Below, piece by piece: positions 48,001-60,154 of a DNA stretch of 64,000 nucleotides. Position 1 is the stretch's first letter, and the number at the start of each line of letters is the position of its first letter. Source of the stretch: Sabethes cyaneus (taxonomy: Eukaryota; Arthropoda; Insecta; Diptera; Culicidae); NCBI RefSeq assembly GCF_943734655.1, contig NC_071354.1, positions 71,324,338-71,388,337 of the forward strand, in the 5' to 3' direction. Made by a program: the position numbers and the translations under genes. A model generated the notes under the pieces. It saw only the letters and a program-made list of their open reading frames with translations. It searched no databases and had not been told where the DNA came from.

Positions 48001-50571
48001 GACTATATCTGACTATATCTGACTATATCTGACTATATCTGACTATATCTGACTATATCTGACTATATCTGACTATATCTGACTATATCTGACTATATCT
48101 GACAATATCTGACTATATCTGACTATATCTGACTATATCTGACTGTATCTGACTATATCTGACTATATCTGACTATATCTGACTATATCTGACTATATCT
48201 GACTATATCTGACTATATCTGACTATATCTGTCTATATCTGTCTATATCTGACTATATCTGACTATATCTGACTATATCTGACTATATCTGACTATATCT
48301 GACAATATCTGACTATATCTGACTATATCTGACTATATCTGACTATATCTGACTATATCTGACTATATCTGACTATATCTGACTATATCTGACTATATCT
48401 GTCTATATCTGACTATATCTGACTATATCTGACTATATCTGACTATATCTGACTATATCTGACTATATCTGACTATATCTGACTATATCTGACTATATCT
48501 GACTATATCTGACTATATCTGACTATATCTGACTATATCTGACTATATCTGACTATATCTGACTATATCTGTCTATATCTGACTATATCTGACTATATCT
48601 GACTATATCTGACTATATCTGACTATATCTGACTATATCTGACTATATCTGACTATATCTGACTATATCTGACTATATCTGTCTATATCTGACTATATCT
48701 GTCTATATCTGACTATATCTGACTATATCTGACTATATCTGACTATATCTGACTATATCTGACTATATCTGTCTATATCTGTCTATATCTGACTCTATCT
48801 GACTATATCTGTCTATATCTGACTATATCTGACTATATCTGACTATATCTGACTATATCTGACTATATCTGACTATATCTGACTATATCTGACTATATCT
48901 GACTATATCTGACTATATCTGACTATATCTGACTATATCGGACTATATCTGACTATATCTGACTATATCTGACTATATCTGACTATATCTGTCTATATCT
49001 GACTATATCTGACTATATCTGACTATATCTGACTATATCTGACTATATCTGACTATATCTGACTATATCTGACTATATCTGACTATATCTGACTATATCT
49101 GACTATATCTGACTATATCTGACTATATCTGACTATATCTGACTATATCTGTCTATATCTGTCTATATCTGACTCTATCTGACTATATCTGTCTATATCT
49201 GACTATATCTGACTATATCTGACTATATCTGACTATATCTGACTATATCTGACTATATCTGACTATATCTGACTATATCTGACTGTATCTGACTATATCT
49301 GACTATATCTGACTATATCTGACTATATCTGACTATATCTGTCTATATCTGTCTATATCTGTCTATATCTGTCTATATCTGACTATATCTGACTATATCT
49401 GACTATATCTGACTATATCTGACTATATCTGACTATATCTGACTATATCTGACTATATCTGACTATATCTGACTATATCTGACTATATCTGACCATATCT
49501 GACTATATCTGTCTATATCTGACTATATCTGACTATATCTGACTATATCTGACTATATCTGACTATATCTGACTATATCTGACTATATCTGACTATATCT
49601 GACTATATCTGACTATATCTGACTATATCTGACTATATCTGACTATATCTGACTATATCTGACTATATCTGACTATATCTGACTATATCTGACTATATCT
49701 GACTATATCTGACTATATCTGACTATATCTGACTATATCTGACTATATCTGACTATATCTGACTATATCTGACTATATCTGACTATATCGGACTATATCT
49801 GACTATATCTGTCTATATCTGACTATATCTGACTATATCTGACTATATCTGACTATATCTAACTATATCTGACTATATCTGACTATATCTGACTATATCT
49901 GTCTATATCTGACTATATCTGACTATATCTGACTATATCTGTCTATATCTGACTATATCTGACTATATCTGACTATATCTGACTATATCTGACTATATCT
50001 GACTATATCTGACTATATCTGTCTATATCTGACTATATCTGACTATATCTGTCTATATCTGTCTATATCTGACTATATCTGACTATATCTGACTATATCT
50101 GACTATTCTATATCTGACTATATCTGACTATATCTGTCTATATCTGACTATATCTGACTATATCTGACTATATCTGTCTATATCTGTCTATATCTGACTA
50201 TATCTGTCTATATCTGTCTATATCTGACTATATCTGTCTATATCTGTCTATATCTGACTATATCTGACTATATCTGTCTATATCTGACTATATCTGTCTA
50301 TATCTGTCTATATCTGACTATATCTGACTATATCTGTCTATATCTGACTATATCTGACTATATCTGTCTATATCTGACTCTATCTGACTATATCTGACTA
50401 TATCTGACTATATCTGTCTATATCTGTCTATATCTGACTATATCTGACTATATCTGACTATAGCTGACTATATCTGACTATATCTGACTATATCTGACTA
50501 TATCTGTCTATATCTGACTATATCTGACTATATCTGACTATATCTGACTATATCTGACTATATCTGACTAT
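45070..50571. repeat. 10-bp tandem satellite array (satellite 2)
   Basis: Tandem TATCTGACTA alternating with the variant TATCTGTCTA, plus rarer forms (tatctgtcaa, tatctaacta, gactctatct, gacaatatct). About 5.5 kb, including 500 unresolved bases at 46,001-46,500. Long blocks recur: a run with two TGTCTA units followed by a gactctatct unit returns near 46,560, 46,980, 47,280, 48,780 and 49,160, so local duplication built higher-order structure. One phase slip (gactattctatatct) occurs at 50,101. The 10-bp period is close to one DNA turn and places TATA steps on one face. Confidence 0.98.
46001..46500. other. assembly gap (500 N)
   Basis: Exactly 500 N inside satellite 2, probably a placeholder of unknown size, so the array length is not known. 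Confidence 0.99.
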
Positions 50572-50685
50572 CAGTGGCGACTCGTGGTGGTTTAGCTTAC
50601 CTGTTCAACCAGCGAAAAATACAAATTAATATGCAGCTTTTTTTTATTATCGAAATTCTATATTTTATTTATAAAACAAACATTA

Positions 50686-50851
50686 GGGGTATTCACGTAG
50701 CGCTTGCTAGGTTGCGTAAACGGTGTATTTCGTGTATACGCTGCCGCAATTCGCATAGCAGTTCCGGTTTCTATGGAAGCGCCAGAGTAACGGCAGTATA
50801 AATACGCAATACTCCGTATACGCAACATAACAAGCGGTACGTGAATACCCC
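50686..50851. mobile_element. 166-bp MITE
   Basis: Inverted ends of about 38 bp: GGGGTATTCACGTA-CGCTTG, then gttgcgta-acgg, on both sides. The flanks give TA (50,684-50,685 and 50,852-50,853), though ATT is also possible. There is no coding capacity. The arms nearly meet, leaving about 90 bp in the middle. Confidence 0.85.
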
Positions 50852-50995
50852 TATTATTTAAATAACAACCGAATACGGCGGTTTACTTTACCAGCAAACT
50901 CGTCTCTGAATTTTAACTACGAACCTAAGACTTTCCGTTCAATTTACCTATTGAACCAAATTCAAGAATAACCACCACACGCACCACAAGCAATA

Positions 50996-51410
50996 TGCGT
51001 AAGTTGTTCAATGCTAAAGATGAACGAGTTAATGAGAAAATTTTGCGAATAATGCATGCCATCCCCTTCGTACCAATACATTGTTCCTGGTGCTAATCTC
51101 TAAAGCAACGTTCAAGCGTCGTATTGAACGTTTTGCTCATTAGCTTCGTGACTAGATAAAATGGAGTCAAAGCGCAGGCCATAGGGATATGTGGTAGTAA
51201 GTTGTTCAATGCTGAAGATGAACGAGTAATGAGACAATAATGCGCCCGCGCTTTCGAGTAAAAGCTGTTTCACGTTCTCTTTTTATCTCCTTCGTACCCA
51301 GAATCAACACCGAGAATAATGTGTTGGTATATGCTTGTGCATTGAGATCAAAGCAACGTTCAAACGTCGTGTTGAACGGTTTGCTCAGCAGCTTCGTAAA
51401 CTGTGAAAAA
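50996..51410. repeat. imperfect tandem duplication of about 200 bp
   Basis: 50,996-51,160 and 51,196-51,410 share taagttgttcaatgct-aag, atgaacgag-taatgag, atc-ccttcgtacc, aagcaacgttcaa-cgtcgt and gaacg-tttgctca--agctt. The second copy has about 40 extra bases in the middle. No open frame spans both. Confidence 0.75.
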
Positions 51411-51557
51411 CGAGTACTAATAATTTACCGAATTAATCGTATTGCATATGCGTCGGTTCAAACGAAATCATGAACTAGTGATGAAAAAAAATATTGTCGG
51501 GTTGAATTTTGTTGCCTGTCCTATGAACAGGTTGAACATGCGGACGAGTTGCCACTG

Positions 51558-51762
51558 CTGACTATATCTGTCTATATCTGACTATATTTGACTATATTTG
51601 TCTATATCTGTCCATGTCTGTCTATATCTGTCCATGTCTGTCTATATCTGTCTATATCTGTCTATATCTGACTATATCTGTCTATATCTGTCTATATCTG
51701 TCTATATCTGTCTATATCTGTCTATATCTGTCTATATCTGGCTGTGTCTGTCTATATCTGTG
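51558..51762. repeat. outlying satellite-2 block
   Basis: About 20 units of tctatatctg, 1 kb away from the main array, with variants tccatgtctg and gctgtgtctg. Here the TGTCTA form dominates, while TGACTA dominates in the main array's right half. The intervening kilobase holds a MITE and a duplication. Confidence 0.95.
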
Positions 51763-51769
51763 AGATCTT

Positions 51770-54530
51770 GTGAGAAGCCAAGAGCCCGTGCGGGCTAGCG
51801 GCATACTAGGATATATGGATACTTATTGTCAGTGTTGGGCACCGCTAATTCGCTGATTCGCTAACTGATCAATCGAGAAACGCTAGTTATGCTTTGTACA
51901 TTATACTCAGACTAGCCGAATTGTTGCTGGTCCATAATTCCAAATGAAGTGCCGCTGTTTGTTTTAAAATTAATAAACTGTAAAGCATTTTATCCATTAT
52001 AATAGGTTTTGATCTTAGTTTAATTAAGAAAAGCCGTGTAATATATACTAATTAGTAATAAGTTGTACAGTGATAGATTACAATGCAAGTTGTTGCAATA
52101 TGTTCGAATATAGACAGTGACTGTTAATTTGCAGTTTTAGTGATTAGTGATTAGCGATATTTCCACGATCATCGAGCAAATTGTATCGGTTAGCGATTTA
52201 GCAGTGCCCAACACTGCATTCTGTTCTTTTTTGTTCACCTTACGTCCTCACTTACACACACGGATAAGACTGTGAGCCCTCGCGAGTGATCGGTGTCAGC
52301 TGCTTAGATTGCAAAGACGAGCGGGAGCGGCGATATGTGGCCGATAGCTAAATACACACTCGCAAAAACTTGTCGCAGTGCATGAAAAAATAAGAGCGAG
52401 AGTCCGTAGGTGATACTCATGCCGGCGTGTTCGTTAGAACTAAAACGCGCGTGTGAGAAATTTGACCACACGAGTGCGGTCTTGCAACACTGGAAATCAG
52501 TATGGGGGTAACACCGGCACCTAATTTTGGCACCAGTCAGTTTACAACCGCGAAATGAAAAGCAATTGTAGCTTTCACCATTCCGCTCTTACTCCTCAAT
52601 CTAAAAATTTTATTACTTTTTTCTACCGTCCCTTCGTCAATTGTAAAAGAACTGCAGTTTCCAAAAATATTCTTTTTCCTTTTTCTCAAACTGTGATTAG
52701 TTTACACAGCTCAAAAGTTATAAAAGTCTTTGCCAAGCTTCTACCAATAAACCCAAAAAAAAAATTCAATACGGTGCGTAGTTTCTGAGAGAAAGGTACA
52801 TATAGCTTGGCAATCGTGTTTTTACAGGAGCAGCTTTTTATTCCAGCGAGGTTGTTCCACGCCGCAGTGGAATGCTTATGTGTTCGATCGTTTTTCGGTC
52901 ACTTCCCACGGTCGGATCATTACAAAATTAGTACCTAAGCGAAAGAGACTGCAGAATCAAAATCTGAAATAAAAAATTTGACTTTTTCAAAAATGTTGGT
53001 CGCTTATGTCTCCTTAAAAAGTAATGAGCACCGGGAAGCAAGACAGAAGTTTGACAGAAAACGTCATGCTAAAGCTCGTTTACGTTAGGTTTTTCGATTC
53101 GCACTCAGTTGGACGCATGGTAACACTCAGGGTACAGCAGCACGGCAGTTTAATTGAATCTAAATTAAAGGTATATTATAAGAATGAATTCACAAAACGG
53201 GTTCACTATGTGCTGTCAACATGTTGATCCGCATTTTTGTCAATGTTGGACTATATCGTCGGCGTGGGTAAATGGCTTCGGCGGCGTGGGAAAAAAGGAC
53301 CTAGGCAGCGCGCCGGTTCTAAATCATCGGCGGCGGCGGCGGCGGCGGTGCACACTTCTAATTCGACTTCAATGTCATAATACATATTTTTCGTGACCGG
53401 TTGCTCAATTGGTTTTACTAATTAAGAAATTAATTAAGAATTTATGGTCAGATAAATTTTAAAACCAAATAAACAATGATAAAAAATAATCACAAAAGAC
53501 ATTTTTGTTGATATTTTAATGCCACAATCTAATAAAAATCTGAACGAGAAACTCCGACTTTGAGTCTAAAGTGCCACGTGTTCATTCTAAACGTAAATAT
53601 CGTTAGATAACTATATCACAGGTCATTGCACTGCTTCTTTGCCCGTTGGCCCTTACGACACAGACTGGACGATACCGATGAGGAAATTTGATTTGCAACC
53701 CTCTATCCGTTTTAGCAATTCAATCCGTACGGTTCTTGTAGTGGTTTTCCGCTGACTTGACCCTTCTCTATGCTGGGCAATAGGGTAAAACTATTTGTTC
53801 TTCCTTGTTTCATTTCCGGTCAAATATTGGGGTTGTTGAATGGATCTTCCCCCCTGCATACATATGTCTTGTTTGAACAGATAAAACGACATCGGTATAC
53901 TTGGATCCGGTCGAACAAGATTTTCGATAGTCATCGGAAAATACTGATGATTCATGTATGGATTCTGATACAGCCACAAATGAATATGAAAATCTGCGAG
54001 ATGTATAAATTAAATTACGTTCATCGGAGTATGCATGAAACATTAAGTAAGTGAGTTTTGTTTTTGTTCAATGTGTTAATTAAAAGCTCACAAGGATGTT
54101 CTGAAAGTCTACTCTGAATAATTGCCGCTGAAAAAGACACTATTTGATGAAAGAACTTCATTTTGGTTCACGTTTTAACTTTTAATTATCTGTCCGCCTC
54201 GGTGCAGCAACATCTTTTTCAAGCCGCTATGTAAACTGTACTACCTACACTTCCATCACATCAAGTCCAACTGCTTACACTTCAATATAAATGTAAATTC
54301 GCTTATACGTGCTTGTTCAGAATGTCGAAAAAAAGCCCAACCCAATTATTTTCAATTCCATCATACCGCCTTGCATAGAGTGGGCCGGGGAGTAGGTAGG
54401 TACATCAGAGAAAAACGTGGGAAAGCGCGTTCCAGGTCGACCTCCGTTGCTACGGTCATCATCATCATCATCCTCATCATCTGTACCTACTATGGTAGCA
54501 GCAACAGCAGGACCCTCATTCAGCTTCTCA
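51770..54530. other. unrecognised DNA with microsatellites
   Basis: A CGG run lies at about 53,328-53,349 and an ATC run at about 54,456-54,480. Open frames at 52,555-52,788 and 53,770-54,054 show no family signature. No inverted ends seen. Confidence 0.5.
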
Positions 54531-54541
54531 TCAACGCTTAC

Positions 54542-54643
54542 GTCCGGAAGCAATTTGTTCCCGGCGCAGGACGTTTTGTAGTTTGCAAAACGGTGTGCCT
54601 GCTCAAAAAGTTTACTAATTTCCATCATGCACTGCTGCAGCAG
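54542..54643 (-). other. candidate 102-bp exon
   Basis: The minus strand has a possible acceptor (gattcgcag) before 54,643, an open 34-codon stretch reading LLQQCMMEISKLFEQAHRFA then NYKTSCAGNKLLPD, and a good donor (gac then gtaagc) after 54,542. The length is a multiple of 3. The open frame continues past the donor through an Asp-rich stretch coded by the GAT repeat. The protein is not recognised and there is no supporting promoter or neighbour. Low confidence. Confidence 0.2.
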
Positions 54644-55013
54644 CTGCGAATCATTTTAAATAAACTGTCGGTTAAAGGCAGAGACTGGTCGTTTAAAGTG
54701 TGATTGAAAAAGATGAAATGAAGTTTGAAGATGGATAAAAAGCTACCCTGAGAAAAAGTTCTTAAAATAAGTAATCGTAATGAAAGTACGAAGGTTATAA
54801 GAATGGAATTCTATGGTGAGAACAAATAAGGTTTTTTGCGTCGCTTCTTTTCAGGTTCAATTGTAGTGCGGTTTGAAAAGTTGAAATTCTTTATTTTTAT
54901 TGATGCTAAATATAGGTTCATTAAAAAAATAATTTACAAAACCTAATGTTCTCACTCCCAATAGCGATAATAGCACTGTCTTTTATAACTGTCACGGATA
55001 GAAAAGTAAGTAC

Positions 55014-55229
55014 ATCTGGCATTCGCCTATAAAATGTCTGAACTAATTGAAAGATTCGAGAGACTTCTCCGGCAATGCAGTGGAGCACTTCCAGAGTAAG
55101 GTATTTATTTGCCACCTTTACAGTCCGGTTGAATGCGCACACAATCCGCTGCAGGCTGGTGGAGTAGGTCGTGAAAAATGTGGAGCACAAATTTATGGCA
55201 TGTTGACAAACGGCGGTCACAAGAAAATG
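55014..55229 (-). other. candidate 216-bp exon
   Basis: A minus-strand stretch of 72 codons with protein-like composition (HFLVTAVCQHAINLCSTFFT, then RIVCAFNRTVKVANKYL, LEVLHCIAGEVSRIFQLVQT) between a possible acceptor (gatgag) and a weak donor. It lies 370 bp upstream, in the same orientation, of the 102-bp candidate, so both could belong to one gene. A strong donor-like gtaagta on the opposite strand at 55,006 argues for caution. Family unknown. Confidence 0.18.
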
Positions 55230-55239
55230 CTCTCATCAC

Positions 55240-56283
55240 ACAAACGTCAAAGGAAATCTCAATAAAGAACAGCTTTACGAGCTAAACCGTAAACATCAGT
55301 CTCGCTTCAATAGGCCTAGTGACATAAATTCCTTTTTTAAGCATGAGGACTAATTGCCGGAGGCACCCATCGCGATAGGAGCCCCAATAGAAAGAAAGAT
55401 ATTCGCCTTTGCAGTCAAATGTGCTGAGAATGTTCGTACCTTATTTGTCGAATAGTTTATCAGTTGACTTTTTTTTCTTTCTTTGAAATGTGAGCTTCGA
55501 AGTTGGAATTCTTGGGACTGAATTCGAACAGCAAGATAATATCTGCCAATCGAAGCATGTTCCTGTGGAGAGCGAAACATAAACCAAATTTAGCCAGAAG
55601 GGAGCCAACTCCTTTTCCGTAACATGTCCTCAAAACGCTACTCATGCAAAGACGCCAAATTCAACTTCAAAATTTAAGCGTGATTTATGGTTCTCTAGGT
55701 GAAGGTGTAAATGAATTCAACGAATAGATCATCACGGTGGTGAGGTTAAAAATGGCTCCCTACCGTTAAGGTTGTTTTTTTGCGTTCATCTGACCTATCG
55801 CCATAAAACTGCGGTAGTTTTGTTTTCTTTCGGCAGTCATTAATATTAATGGTTTGTGGCAACCAATTATTACCAACATTGGTTCCTGCCGTTTGAAGTG
55901 GCTAGCTGCTGGAAAGAGTTTTGTCATTAATTTTAACAGGGTCAACTGCAACTAGAAATAGGATATTTGCATAACTTGTTTGTCTTGATTTGATTTGCAA
56001 ATTATTTTTAGAGTTTTTGTCCCCCCGGCTTTCAAAATTGGCTCTAAAAATCGGTGGGCAAAAAAATTGTTAAACTTGAGTAGAATTTTTTATATAAAAT
56101 CGATTATTTGTGGGTTTTGCAGCCTAAAGAACTCGAAAAAGAGTTTACGGAGTGTTAACGCTTCTAGCACGAAACAAAAGTGGAAGTACAAATAATGTAA
56201 TTTCCGAAAATCGACAAAAAATTTTTTTTTCGATTTTGACTCTATTTTGGAAGGCTTTAACATGAAAAATAATAACGTATAGA
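55240..56283. other. unrecognised DNA
   Basis: Short minus-strand open frames at 55,460-55,645 and 55,766-55,951 have no motifs. They could be further exons of the unproven gene suggested to their left. Otherwise AT-rich, with nothing recognisable. Confidence 0.4.
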
Positions 56284-56285
56284 GT

Positions 56286-57231
56286 AAGGAGGGGTAAAAG
56301 TGCGATGCGGGTAAAAGTGCGATTCAATGCTTTATCGGTGCAGATTCAGAGTAAATTGACTACATTGGCATGGATGGGTGACTACTTCGACAGCTTGAAT
56401 CTATCGTAAACTTTGGTTGCTTACGTAGCATAGTTTCTGAGTTATGTGCAAATGTTATTTTAGGGCGGTTTTGATCTAATTTTTCGTTATACTGCAAATT
56501 CGATATCAGCAGGAGGATATTACTTGTTGAAAATTTGTTGCAGCGTTTTACATCACTCACATATCTGTTTTGAAAATATGGTGAAAAGAATTTACAAAAT
56601 ATGTTTCGCTTTTCCGTAATTTAATCTAACCCCGTCAAGCGTCTAGCGGGGTAAACGTGCGATTCACGGACGGGGCAAAAGTGCGATTCATGGACGAGGC
56701 AAAAATGTATGCTTATTATGCACAGCTTTAGGCTCTATATTACAGATACTAGTAATGGAAGCTCTGCAGAAAACTCTGTGCTCTACAGATGTTGCCCGAA
56801 GGAAAACAATGTTTTTCCGCTGATGAAACGATTGAAAAGTTTGGAAAAGTTTTGATCTAACGGAGGCTGCAATACATCAGCACAAAAAAGGAAAGGTGCA
56901 GATTGAGAACATTCCTTACCGAAACATAACGCAGATTGAAGATAATATTGTTTTGTTAGCTACTGTTGTACTAATTTAATGGATTCGAGCTTCGCACTTT
57001 TGCCTTGCGGTATTCGTACTTTTGCCCCGCTAGTGGGGTAAAAGTGCAAATCGGCACTGGATCAGAAAAAAGAAGAATTTATTTTGCAAAACACTATTAC
57101 CGCAGATGATTTATAGTTGAATGTGAATACATTGAGTTACTGCATCACTATAAAATATATTATGTTGTTGTCATTCTTTATATATCACGAAAATTGATGA
57201 CAACTTCAAACATCGCACTTATGCCCCGCCC
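56286..57231. mobile_element. 946-bp DNA element with repeated terminal motif
   Basis: Ends aggaggggtaaaagtgcgatg and (reverse complement) gggcggggcataagtgcgatg, flanked by TA (56,284-56,285 and 57,232-57,233). The word GGGGYAAAAGTGCGATTC recurs inside at about 56,306, 56,649 and 56,675, inverted at about 56,994 and 57,015, and direct at 57,036. Clustered subterminal motifs usually bind transposase. A phrase LTEAAIHQHKKGKVQIENIP near 56,860 vaguely recalls a pogo-type N-terminal helix, but there is no intact protein. Confidence 0.7.
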
Positions 57232-57465
57232 TAATCTATATGAAAAGCAAGAATAGATTCGGGTTTCATGATTTAACTTCAATTAAAAATTCCTAAAAAT
57301 CTTATTTTTTTTTCGTGATTAAAAAAATCTTATATATTTTTAAAGTTTTTTTCAACCAGGTGCCCCCCCCCTGGTGCCCGGCATCCTAAGGACAAAAACT
57401 TTAAAATATGTTTGTAATGGCCTTATATAATAACATTTATTGGTCATCGTTCTATCGTCCATAGC

Positions 57466-57560
57466 CTCTCTCTCTCTCTCTGTCTTTCTTTCTCTCTCCT
57501 CTCTCTCTACCGCTCTCCTCTTTCTCTCATCTCTCTCCTCTCTCTCCCACTCTCCTCTCG
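57466..57560. repeat. CT-rich microsatellite
   Basis: Imperfect (ct)n with tctcc, ctttct and ctctac interruptions, ending exactly where recognisable RTE coding sequence begins. Confidence 0.9.
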
Positions 57561-58256
57561 CATGAAGGTAGACCCGACGATGAGACAGAACCGTTCTACG
57601 CGAGGCTGAAGGCAACGTGCGACAGCTGCTCGTCACGGGACATCAAGATTGTCGTCGGGGATATGAACGCCCAGGTCGGAAGGAAAGAAATGGATAGACC
57701 GGTGGTAGGACCCCATAGCCTGCTCACCGACACGAACGATAACGGCCAACGATGTATAAACTTCGCAGCTTCTCGAAGCCTGGTGATCCGAAGCACCTTT
57801 TTCTCGCGCGAGGATATCCACAAAGCCACCTGGAGATCACCTGACCAACGTACAATGAACCAAATTGACCACGTTCTCATAGAGGGCTGGTTTTTCTCTA
57901 ACATCTCGAACGTACGCTCCCGTAGGGGTGCGGATATTGATTCTGTTCATTACCTAGTAGCAGTATATGTGCGCTCAAAGCTGTCCACCGTATACCGGAC
58001 ACGTCAAAGCCGCCCTCCTCGACTGAACATCAGGCAGCTAGATAACCCACAAGCTGCCGAGAACTACGCGCGAATACTGAATGAGGCACTGCCTTCTTCC
58101 GAGGAGTTAGGTGCTTCAAACCTCAAAGACGGCACCGCTGCCGCGGCACTAGGCATTGAACCTCGAAGTACACAAAATGATTGGTTTGATGAGGATTGCC
58201 AACAAGCGGTGGAGGGGAAAAACTGCTTGGAAGAATTATCTAAGTATTGCCACTAG
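57561..58256 (+). pseudogene. RTE copy G endonuclease
   Basis: 5'-truncated APE-type endonuclease of the LINE, which nicks target DNA to prime reverse transcription. Reading starts at EGRPDDETEPFYARL (57,563), then IKIVVGDMNAQVGRKEMDRP (Asp and Asn of the active site), NDNGQRCINFAASRSLVI, STFFSREDIHKATWRSPD, TMNQIDHVLI and SRRGADIDSVHYLVAV (the terminal Asp-His replaced by Val-His). The catalytic Asp before His is therefore altered. The linker runs to a premature stop at 58,256; the sensible frame continues from 58,156 (AWKNYLSIATRENMTKYRRA). About 120 N-terminal residues are missing. Confidence 0.9.
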
Positions 58257-60112
58257 AGAGAACATGACCAAATACCGACGAGCTAGGAACCAGTTGACCA
58301 CGATCCTGAGGAGGAAAACGCGCCCAAAAGGAGGACAGAGATCGTGAAGAATTAGAGCAACTCTTCCGAGCTAATGACACGCACAAGTTTTATGAGAAGG
58401 TGAACCAAACACGGAAGGGCCACACAACGAAACCTGACATGTGTAGGGCCGAGGGAAGGAATCTAATTACAAACGAGCGCGAGGTGGTCGACAGATGGAA
58501 GCAGTTCTTCGATGAACACCTCAATGGCGAAGTAGCAGAAGGAGGCGGAACGAAAATTAACCTAGGAGCGCCCATGGAAGATAGTAATGTCCTAGCAAAC
58601 GAGTCAAACGAAAAATCGGTCTGCAGAAGACCAATAAAGCCGCTGGGAAGGACCGCCTACCAGCAGAGCTTTATAAACATGGCGGAGAAACGCCAACAAA
58701 GGCTCTACACTGGTTATTTCAAGGATTTGGGAGGAGGAAAAGCTACCGGGGGAATGGATGGAAGGAGTGGTTTGTCCCATCTACAAAAAGGGTGGTACAA
58801 AAGGGTGGTATTACGCTGATAAACCCCGCCTACAAGGTACTCTCCCAGATCCTGTTACGCCGGTTGTCACCGATAGCACAAAGTTTCATAGGGAATTAGC
58901 AGGCGGGTTTCATGGGGGCTCGCGCAACTACGGACCAAATTTTTACTATCCGACAGATCTTGCAGAAATGTCGGGAGTACAACGTGCCCACGCATCATAT
59001 CTTTATTGATTTCAAAGCAGCATACGATACAGTCAATCGAAACAAGCTATGGCAGATAATGCACGAACACGGTTTTCCGGACGATCGGACGCGACTGATC
59101 AGAGCTACATTGGATCGAGTGATGTGTTTCGTACGCATCTCTGGGACACTCTCGAGTCCCTTCGAGACACGGCGAGGGATGAGACAAGGGGACCGTTTAT
59201 CCTGCATGCTGTTCAACATCGCTCTTGAGGGGGTGATCCGACGAGCGGGCATCGAAACGAAAGGCACGATTTTTACCAAGAGTAGCCAACTTCTAGGCTT
59301 TGCAGATGACTTCGATATCATTGCCAGGAACTTTGCGACGGCGGAGGCATTCTACGCCAGACTGAAAGCGGAGTCTAGGAGAATTGAGCTAAAAATAAAT
59401 GCGTCGAAGACCAAATACATGAAAGGAAGAGGCTCAAAAGAAACAAACGCGCGCCTCCCACGGACGGTAACCGTTGATGGCGACGAACTAGAAGTGGTAG
59501 AGGAGTTCGTGTATTTGGGATCGCTGGTGACCGCGGACAACAACACTAGTAAGGAGATCCAGCGGCGCATCCAAGCGGGAAATCGGGCCTACTTTGCCCT
59601 TCGTAAAACGCTACGATCAGTAAGCGTACGCCGCCGCACGAAGCTAACAATGTACAAAACCATTATTAGACCGGTAGTTCGGTAGAAGCCGTGACGCTGC
59701 TCACGGAGGACATACGCGCCCTTACCGTGTTCGAACGGAAAGTGCTGCGGACGATATTTAGCGGAGTACAAACTGAAAGCGGAGAGTGGCGGAGGCGTAT
59801 GAATCACGAGATACAGGCACTGCTTGGGGAGACTCCCATTGTACATCTAGCGAAAGTTAGCAGGCTACGGTGGGCCGGACACGTCGTAAGGATGCCGGAC
59901 GACAGTGCGACGAAAATAGTCCTCTTCAACAACCCCACCGGCACCAGGAACAGGGGGGCCCAACGTGCACGATGGCTCGACCAGGTCGAAAGCGATTTGC
60001 GACTTCTGAGACGGCTAGGAAATTGGCGATGAATGGCCCACAACCGAGTTGAAAGTGAGTGCTTGAAACAGCACGAGCTACCCTGGCTCTATGCTGCTAC
60101 TGAAGAAGAAAA
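58257..60112 (+). pseudogene. RTE copy G reverse transcriptase and 3' end
   Basis: The longest RT here. VVDRWKQFFDEHLNGEVAEG is followed by a small deletion near 58,600 and a scrambled stretch near 58,790 (a repeated gggtggta). From 58,912: GARATTDQIFTIRQILQKCR, IFIDFKAAYDTVNRNKLWQI (motif A), RRGMRQGDRLSCMLFNIALE (motif B), LLGFADDFDIIARN (motif C at 59,299-59,310), VEEFVYLGSLVTADNNTSKE, KLTMYKTIIRPV. A frameshift at 59,678 follows, then MNHEIQALLGETPIVHLAKV and RLRWAGHVVRMPD to a stop at 60,030. An approximately 80-bp 3' UTR ends gaagaagaaaaag at 60,112. It lacks RNase H. It is the youngest-looking RTE copy in the window but is not functional. Confidence 0.92.
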
Positions 60113-60154
60113 AGACTATTTTCTCGGAACTACGTTAGGGGTTAAATGCGAAAC

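Noticed and set aside
45070..50571. CRISPR-like array
   Set aside because: Units are contiguous 10-mers without spacers, in a eukaryotic transposon-rich context.
51598..51798. 66-codon open frame of Ser/Ile/Tyr/Leu/Cys repeats
   Set aside because: Direct translation of satellite-2 units; no coding signal.
54371..54703. 110-codon plus-strand frame with an Ile-rich segment
   Set aside because: The Ile run comes from an ATC microsatellite, and the frame lacks motifs and overlaps the better minus-strand candidate.
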